Notes under the pieces: model-generated
Database searches by the model: none
The model's input: only the letters and a program-made list of their open reading frames with translations
What the model was told of the DNA's origin: nothing
Made by a program: the position numbers and the translations under genes
Shown: piece by piece, positions 6,766 through 9,164 of the stretch
Position numbering within the stretch: the stretch's first letter is position 1
How the letters are laid out: each line of letters opens with the position of its first letter
Source of the DNA: Thermoplasmata archaeon
Lineage (GTDB): Archaea; Thermoplasmatota; E2; DHVEG-1
Length of the DNA stretch: 9,164 nucleotides
Reading direction: 5' to 3'
Assembly (NCBI GenBank): GCA_030606465.1
Contig: JAUWGL010000023.1
Span: 1 to 9,164, forward strand

Positions 6766-7080
6766 ATGTTAATAGATAGAAAGGTGAAGGAAATGAATAA
6801 AAATAAAGAGAAGAAAAAAACAAATGAATATCCATCCCTGTATGATGCATTTGAGCTAGGGGATAGAGTGATAAGAAAGTATAAGTATAAAAATGGGAAA
6901 AACAAGGAGTATAAAGGTATCATTCTAGCAATTGATAATAATAGTATAGAAATATATTGGGATACGCTAGATGGAAAATATAGACCTACTAACATGGGTG
7001 TTGCATTTACTAATTGTCAAATCGATGAGATTTTTAAAGGTAATAAAGAGTATACTCCTATAACAAAAGAAGGGGACTAA
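6766..7080 (+). CDS. Small basic protein with SH3-like barrel pattern, function unknown
   Basis: I do not recognise this gene. It encodes 104 residues from the ATG at 6766, or 95 from the ATG at 6793, which is preceded by GGTGA (6783-6787) with a 5-nt gap. The first choice fits a leaderless mRNA and a GAGATCGT element 3 nt upstream; the second has a good ribosome binding site. The N-terminus is very basic (NKNKEKKKTN). Residues 30-90 alternate short hydrophobic strands and turns: ELGDRVIRKYKYKNG, YKGIILAIDNNSIEIYWD, LDGKYRPTNMG, and QIDEIF. This pattern (GD-x-V, G-x-I-x-x-I, I-x-W-D, DG) is typical of small SH3-like or Tudor/KOW-like barrels that bind nucleic acid or peptides. No signal or membrane segment is seen. 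The reading frame has natural codon use and its own promoter, so it is likely real. Function is not assigned. Confidence 0.7.
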   Translation: MLIDRKVKEMNKNKEKKKTNEYPSLYDAFELGDRVIRKYKYKNGKNKEYKGIILAIDNNSIEIYWDTLDGKYRPTNMGVAFTNCQIDEIFKGNKEYTPITKEGD

Positions 7081-7149
7081 ATCAATATATATAAAATGAC
7101 ATATCATAAAGTATTTATTTGTATACATTGTTACTTTGCCATAATAAAA

Positions 7150-7191
7150 CCTTAATATTTTCACCCATCCATCATTAAAATAATGTTAAGG
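7150..7191 (+). repeat. Imperfect 10-bp inverted repeat upstream of the small membrane protein gene
   Basis: CCTTAATATT (7150-7159) pairs with AATGTTAAGG (7182-7191) in 9 of 10 positions on DNA, and in all 10 if a G-U pair is allowed in RNA. The loop is 22 nt. The left arm could itself be the TATA region (CTTAATATT), giving a start near 7180 and a leader holding the RBS at 7199-7204. It may be an operator or a leader hairpin. Confidence 0.5.
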
Positions 7192-7198
7192 TAAGTAT

Positions 7199-7209
7199 GA
7201 GGAGATCGT
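7199..7209 (+). promoter_or_regulatory. Ribosome binding site and GAGATCGT element of the 64-residue gene
   Basis: GAGGAGATCGT contains GGAG (7201-7204) with an 8-nt gap to the ATG at 7213 and resembles the anti-SD complement GGAGGTGATC. The octamer GAGATCGT (7202-7209) is repeated in front of the previous gene (6755-6762), in both cases exactly 3 nt before ATG. Confidence 0.6.
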
Positions 7210-7212
7210 TTA

Positions 7213-7407
7213 ATGAATAGAGAATCTTTACCACTAATATGTGCATTACTGATTCCTGTTGCCTTAGTCTCTTTGATTTTGTTAAATCATTATGAATATG
7301 ATATAATCTTGTTTTTTAGGGAAATTAATATTCTTTATTATATAGTTGTTTTTCCCATTATCCTTGGTTTTATTGTTATTATTGTTAAATGGTTGAGACC
7401 TGATTAA
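7213..7407 (+). CDS. Small two-helix membrane protein, function unknown
   Basis: This encodes 64 residues with two predicted membrane helices: about 6-25 (LPLICALLIPVALVSLILLN) and 38-59 (within EINILYYIVVFPIILGFIVI and onward). A short polar stretch (HYEYD, FFREI) separates them. The N-terminus is MNRES and the C-terminus KWLRPD is basic, so by the positive-inside rule both ends probably lie in the cytoplasm. A convincing ribosome binding site (GGAG at 7201) and a T-tract after the stop support a real gene. I recognise no family. It could be a small transporter subunit, a toxin-like peptide or a regulator of a larger membrane complex; nothing here decides this. The preceding small gene is on the same strand 132 nt upstream, with a matching start-site element, so joint control is possible. 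Confidence 0.6.
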   Translation: MNRESLPLICALLIPVALVSLILLNHYEYDIILFFREINILYYIVVFPIILGFIVIIVKWLRPD

Positions 7408-7412
7408 AAAAC

Positions 7413-7417
7413 TTTTT
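7413..7417 (+). terminator. T5 tract after the 64-residue gene
   Basis: The T5 run starts 6 nt after the stop codon. It is preceded by an A6 run (7406-7411), so the two form a short A/T mirror, but the loop would be too tight for a real hairpin. Probable simple archaeal T-tract terminator. Confidence 0.4.
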
Positions 7418-7432
7418 AGACACATATGTAAA

Positions 7433-7450
7433 GATATATTTTTATATATC
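7433..7450. repeat. Perfect 7-bp AT-only hairpin GATATAT-TTTT-ATATATC in the spacer
   Basis: This lies in the 145-nt spacer 7408-7552, which otherwise shows no gene. The arms match perfectly with a T4 loop and are followed by CCCC. It may be an operator-like site or just part of AT-rich DNA; the related palindrome TTGATATATCAA occurs before rpa. Confidence 0.4.
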
Positions 7451-7512
7451 CCCATTTGGTATTTAATTTTTGCATATACAATAAATAGCATTTGATAACA
7501 ATTGTACAATAA

Positions 7513-7523
7513 CTTTTATATAT
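7513..7523 (+). promoter_or_regulatory. Probable TATA box of the 49-residue gene and dtdA
   Basis: CTTTTATATAT has its TATA core at 7515-7522. A start site about 25 nt on (near 7543) would leave a leader of about 10 nt before the ATG at 7553, with no Shine-Dalgarno match. This favours the ATG over an in-frame TTG at 7502, which lies upstream of the box and so outside the transcript. Confidence 0.55.
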
Positions 7524-7552
7524 TCTTTAATATAAAAAAGATATGTAGAAAC

Positions 7553-7702
7553 ATGTTAGTTGTAGGATTATTATCAAGCGAAAACGAAGCAAAAGAAATA
7601 AAAGCCATTGCAAAAATATGTGCATTAGAAGACAGAATACGCTTCATCGTAAGAACACAAAAAATAAAAGATCTACTCAAAAAAGAAGATAAACTTTTTT
7701 AA
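7553..7702 (+). CDS. 49-residue soluble peptide upstream of dtdA, function unknown
   Basis: I do not recognise this small gene. It reads MLVVGLLSSENEAKEIK and continues AIAKICALEDRIRFIVRTQ to a basic end, KIKDLLKKEDKLF. A short beta-like start (MLVVGLL) is followed by two amphipathic helices. Codon use (AAA, GAA, ATA, AGA) matches dtdA, whose start is 37 nt downstream on the same strand, so the two are probably one transcript. The last codons form a T6 run (7695-7700) that overlaps the stop, followed at once by an inverted repeat before dtdA. It could be an independent small protein, the remnant of a larger gene, or a translated leader that influences dtdA expression. The start is chosen by the TATA box at 7513. 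Confidence 0.55.
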   Translation: MLVVGLLSSENEAKEIKAIAKICALEDRIRFIVRTQKIKDLLKKEDKLF

Positions 7703-7710
7703 ATAAACCA

Positions 7711-7739
7711 AGTGTTTCATCCTAACAAGAGGAAACACT
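7711..7739 (+). promoter_or_regulatory. 8-bp perfect hairpin holding the dtdA ribosome binding site
   Basis: AGTGTTTC (7711-7718) and GAAACACT (7732-7739) are perfect complements around a 13-nt loop, and the right arm ends on the base before the dtdA ATG at 7740. The only Shine-Dalgarno-like sequence, AGAGGA (7728-7733), spans the loop and the base of the right arm. Folding would hide it in part. It is a candidate translational control element or a protein-binding operator. Confidence 0.65.
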
Positions 7740-8612
7740 ATGACTGTTTTAATTATATCCTCCACCAGAGATCCTGCAAGTGTTAACATCAAAAAAACAC
7801 TTTTAAAACAAACAAACTGGGAAGAAATAGACACATTCAATAAAAATACAGTCTACAGACATTCCGAAATGAAAGACATACTAATCATCACAATAAATGA
7901 CAGAAAGATAACACACGAAAATCTAGATCGAGAAGTAGAAGAAAAACTTGGAATAAAACCAAAACAAGCAATTTTTATATCCCGTCATACAAGCAAAACA
8001 GGAAAACCAACACTCACAACACATCCAATAGGAAATTATGGAGAGGCACAGTTCGGAGGGGAAACAAAAACATTATGTAAATCATCACCAAGACTTATGG
8101 CACACTTACTAAGATTAATGAAAAAAAACGCGAAACAAACACAGCTCGAACATCAGATATGCCTCGAAGTAACACATCATGGACCACATATGAACATACC
8201 AAGTCTTTTCGTTGAAATTGGAAGCACAGAAGAAGAATGGGAAAAACAAGAACCAGCAGACATAATAGCAAAATCAATACTTGAATTACTCAACTCTTAT
8301 CATTACGAAGAAGATCTACCAAGTGATATACTAGTGTTAATTGGAATTGGAGGAGGACATTATGCACCAAGATTTACAGATGTAATTCTTGAAAAGAAAG
8401 CAGCATTCGGTCATATGATACCAAGATATCACATAGATGCAGGAAACATAGACGGTGAAATGTTTGAAAAAGCATTACAAGCAACACCAAATGTAAAAGC
8501 AGTATACCTACATAGAAAATCACTTAAAAAAGCACAAATTAGAGAATATAGAGGATGGTTTGAAGAAAGAGGAATTCCTGCAATATCGAGCAAAGAACTA
8601 GAAGATTTATGA
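7740..8612 (+). CDS. dtdA: D-aminoacyl-tRNA deacylase, archaeal/plant type (DTD2/GEK1 family)
   Basis: This enzyme hydrolyses D-amino acids off mischarged tRNAs in the cytoplasm and, in plants and archaea, also clears aldehyde-modified aminoacyl-tRNAs. The 290 residues are full length. Diagnostic motifs in order are SRHTS (81-85), THPIGN (94-99), CLEVTHHGPH (141-150), FVEIGSTEEEW (157-167), GIGGGHYAPRF (202-212) and GHMIPRYHID (224-233); the His-rich motifs are thought to bind the catalytic metal and tRNA 3' end. The ATG at 7740 follows a modest RBS in a hairpin. Codons are strongly A-ending (ACA, ATA, AAA), unlike the early part of fhs. The gene is probably co-transcribed with the 49-residue peptide upstream, and its stop overlaps the stop of the minus-strand alkyltransferase-like gene by 6 nt. 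Confidence 0.95.
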   Translation: MTVLIISSTRDPASVNIKKTLLKQTNWEEIDTFNKNTVYRHSEMKDILIITINDRKITHENLDREVEEKLGIKPKQAIFISRHTSKTGKPTLTTHPIGNYGEAQFGGETKTLCKSSPRLMAHLLRLMKKNAKQTQLEHQICLEVTHHGPHMNIPSLFVEIGSTEEEWEKQEPADIIAKSILELLNSYHYEEDLPSDILVLIGIGGGHYAPRFTDVILEKKAAFGHMIPRYHIDAGNIDGEMFEKALQATPNVKAVYLHRKSLKKAQIREYRGWFEERGIPAISSKELEDL

Positions 8613-8942
8613 TTTGTTTTTCTTTAGAGGATATTCTGTTTTAAAATCATCAAAGAACGCATTTTTAAAATCAACAATTCTGCCATCTTTTACTTTTATG
8701 CCATCTTCTTTTAATCTTCTAATCTTATCATCTATTCCAAGTCCGAATCCGCCAAGACTTCCATCTGAGCAAACTATTTTAAAACAAGGCATAGTATCAG
8801 CATCTGGGTTTTTATTCATCATCCTTCCAACAGCTCTTGCATACCCTGGGTTTCCAAGTGCTTTTGCAACAGTCCCATAAGTAGAAACTCGCCCAGGAGG
8901 AATTTGCCTAACTAAAAAATATGTGTATTCCGTGATATTCAT
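8607..8942 (-). CDS. MGMT/alkyltransferase-like DNA-binding domain protein with a PCFK active-site motif
   Basis: This is a compact DNA alkyl-lesion protein of 111 residues, made only of the C-terminal domain of O6-alkylguanine-DNA alkyltransferase. The helix-turn-helix region IPPGRVSTYGTVAKALG (14-30) carries the conserved Tyr22. YARAVGRMMNKNP (34-46) carries the Arg finger (Arg36) and the Asn hinge. The active-site motif is MPCFKIV with Cys53, where classical enzymes have PCHRVI; the catalytic His is Phe here, while the acceptor Cys is kept, unlike ATL proteins that have Trp. SDGSLGGFGLG follows as in the family. It may be a functional transferase with altered cysteine activation or an ATL-like damage sensor. 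The ATG at 8942 has no RBS but a TATA-like box about 29 nt upstream. The lysine-rich end (PLKKNKS) overlaps the dtdA stop. Family call is strong, activity is open. Confidence 0.88.
   Translation of the reverse strand: MNITEYTYFLVRQIPPGRVSTYGTVAKALGNPGYARAVGRMMNKNPDADTMPCFKIVCSDGSLGGFGLGIDDKIRRLKEDGIKVKDGRIVDFKNAFFDDFKTEYPLKKNKS
8613..8625 (+). terminator. T-rich tract ending dtdA, inside the opposite gene
   Basis: TTTGTTTTTCTTT begins directly after the dtdA stop codon. On the minus strand the same bases encode the lysine-rich C-terminus of the alkyltransferase-like protein. It fits an archaeal T-tract terminator. Confidence 0.5.
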
Positions 8943-8965
8943 GCAAAGAGATAAGCAAGGTGGCG

Positions 8966-8976
8966 TAAATAATTTT
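8966..8976 (-). promoter_or_regulatory. TATA-like box of the alkyltransferase-like gene
   Basis: The minus strand reads AAAATTATTTA, centred about 29 nt before the ATG at 8942. The transcript would have a leader of only a few nt, consistent with the lack of a ribosome binding site. Confidence 0.45.
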
Positions 8977-8990
8977 TCTACATTTTTGGT

Positions 8991-8998
8991 AAAAAAAA
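8991..8998 (-). terminator. T8 terminator directly after the right-edge gene
   Basis: On the minus strand eight T residues follow immediately after the TAA stop of the right-edge gene. This strong tract implies that the alkyltransferase-like gene downstream is transcribed from its own promoter. Confidence 0.6.
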
Positions 8999-9164
8999 TT
9001 AATCAACACTTAAATCAAGCCATACATCTGTGAATCCTTCAATCAAAGAATACGGCTTATATTTAATGAGAAGTCCAACGATTTCTTCTTTACTTGTAAT
9101 TGAATAACCACGATTTTCACCATATGTGTTAACATAAATTATGCCATGATCAACCATTTTTTTA
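8999..9164 (-). CDS. 3' end of an unrecognised minus-strand gene (cut by window edge)
   Basis: An open frame of 54 codons runs in from the right edge to a TAA at 8999-9001. It reads KKMVDHGIIYVNTYGENRGY, then an SITSKEEIVGLLIKYKPYS stretch, and ends FTDVWLDLSVD. Codon use is natural for this genome, and a T8 terminator follows, so it is probably a real C-terminus. The ATG at 9157 could also be the true start of a 52-residue protein, but no upstream sequence is available to judge this. The text suggests a small mixed alpha/beta domain (a strand IIYVNT, a helix SKEEIVGLLIKY, a strand DVWLDL). I do not recognise the family. Confidence 0.55.
   Translation of the reverse strand, partial: KKMVDHGIIYVNTYGENRGYSITSKEEIVGLLIKYKPYSLIEGFTDVWLDLSVD

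Noticed and set aside
6738..6995. 85-codon minus-strand frame opposite the small SH3-like gene
   Set aside because: Hydrophobic by reversal of Lys/Glu codons; the plus frame has a better start, promoter and a protein-like residue pattern. Not fully excluded.
7282..7509. 75-codon minus-strand frame opposite the 64-residue gene and the spacer
   Set aside because: It runs across an AT-rich spacer with a poly-Asn stretch and has no RBS; the plus-strand frame has a clear RBS and two regular membrane helices.
7502..7552. Upstream extension of the 49-residue frame from a TTG at 7502
   Set aside because: The region holds the TATA-like box at 7513-7523, so it is most likely not transcribed; its AT-rich translation (NNFYIFFNIKK) looks like spacer DNA.
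7408..7552. Possible non-coding RNA gene in the 145-nt spacer
   Set aside because: Only an AT-only hairpin and promoter-like sequences are visible; there is no GC-rich structure or recognisable box motif to support an RNA gene.
8614..8880. 88-codon plus-strand frame opposite the alkyltransferase-like gene
   Set aside because: The minus frame carries the unmistakable alkyltransferase motifs; the plus frame is its shadow.

Overview
The window is AT-rich and almost certainly archaeal, most likely from a euryarchaeal lineage such as Thermoplasmatota (the phylum is inference). The evidence is a three-OB-fold RPA with an internal Cys/His zinc knuckle, its COG3390-type RPA-associated partner, an archaeal/plant-type D-aminoacyl-tRNA deacylase (DTD2), TATA-like boxes just upstream of start codons, and T-tracts after stop codons. 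The organism appears to use tetrahydrofolate C1 chemistry rather than only methanopterin.

Layout, left to right. Bases 2-1489 hold a 5'-truncated fused formiminotransferase-cyclodeaminase (FTCD), followed by formate-THF ligase (fhs, 1536-3185). Together they form a C1-THF module that could take formimino groups from histidine or purine breakdown, or run towards formate with ATP recovery. Next is a two-gene ssDNA-binding operon: RPA (3264-4565) and an RPA-associated OB/winged-helix protein (4562-5494), joined by a 4-nt ATGA overlap. On the minus strand and overlapping the operon's stop codon lies a secreted, membrane-anchored NosD-like right-handed beta-helix protein (5491-6639).

From 6640 to 7739 the window becomes a region of small genes and regulatory DNA: a divergent promoter region, a ~104-residue basic protein with an SH3-like look, a 64-residue two-helix membrane protein and a 49-residue soluble peptide. 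These are separated by AT-rich spacers of 120-150 nt carrying several inverted repeats. No gene-free stretch exceeds 300 nt. DTD2 (dtdA, 7740-8612) follows directly after a perfect 8-bp hairpin. It converges with, and overlaps by 6 nt, a minus-strand alkyltransferase-like protein (8607-8942) whose active-site motif is PCFK instead of PCHR. The right edge holds the 3' end of an unrecognised minus-strand gene (8999-9164).

No CRISPR array, transposon, rRNA or tRNA was seen. Most of the window is ordinary housekeeping DNA. The parts most worth a second look are the small-gene region, including an octamer GAGATCGT placed exactly 3 nt before two consecutive start codons, the hairpin before dtdA, the shared stop/terminator design at both convergent gene pairs, and the RPA32-like architecture of the RPA partner.
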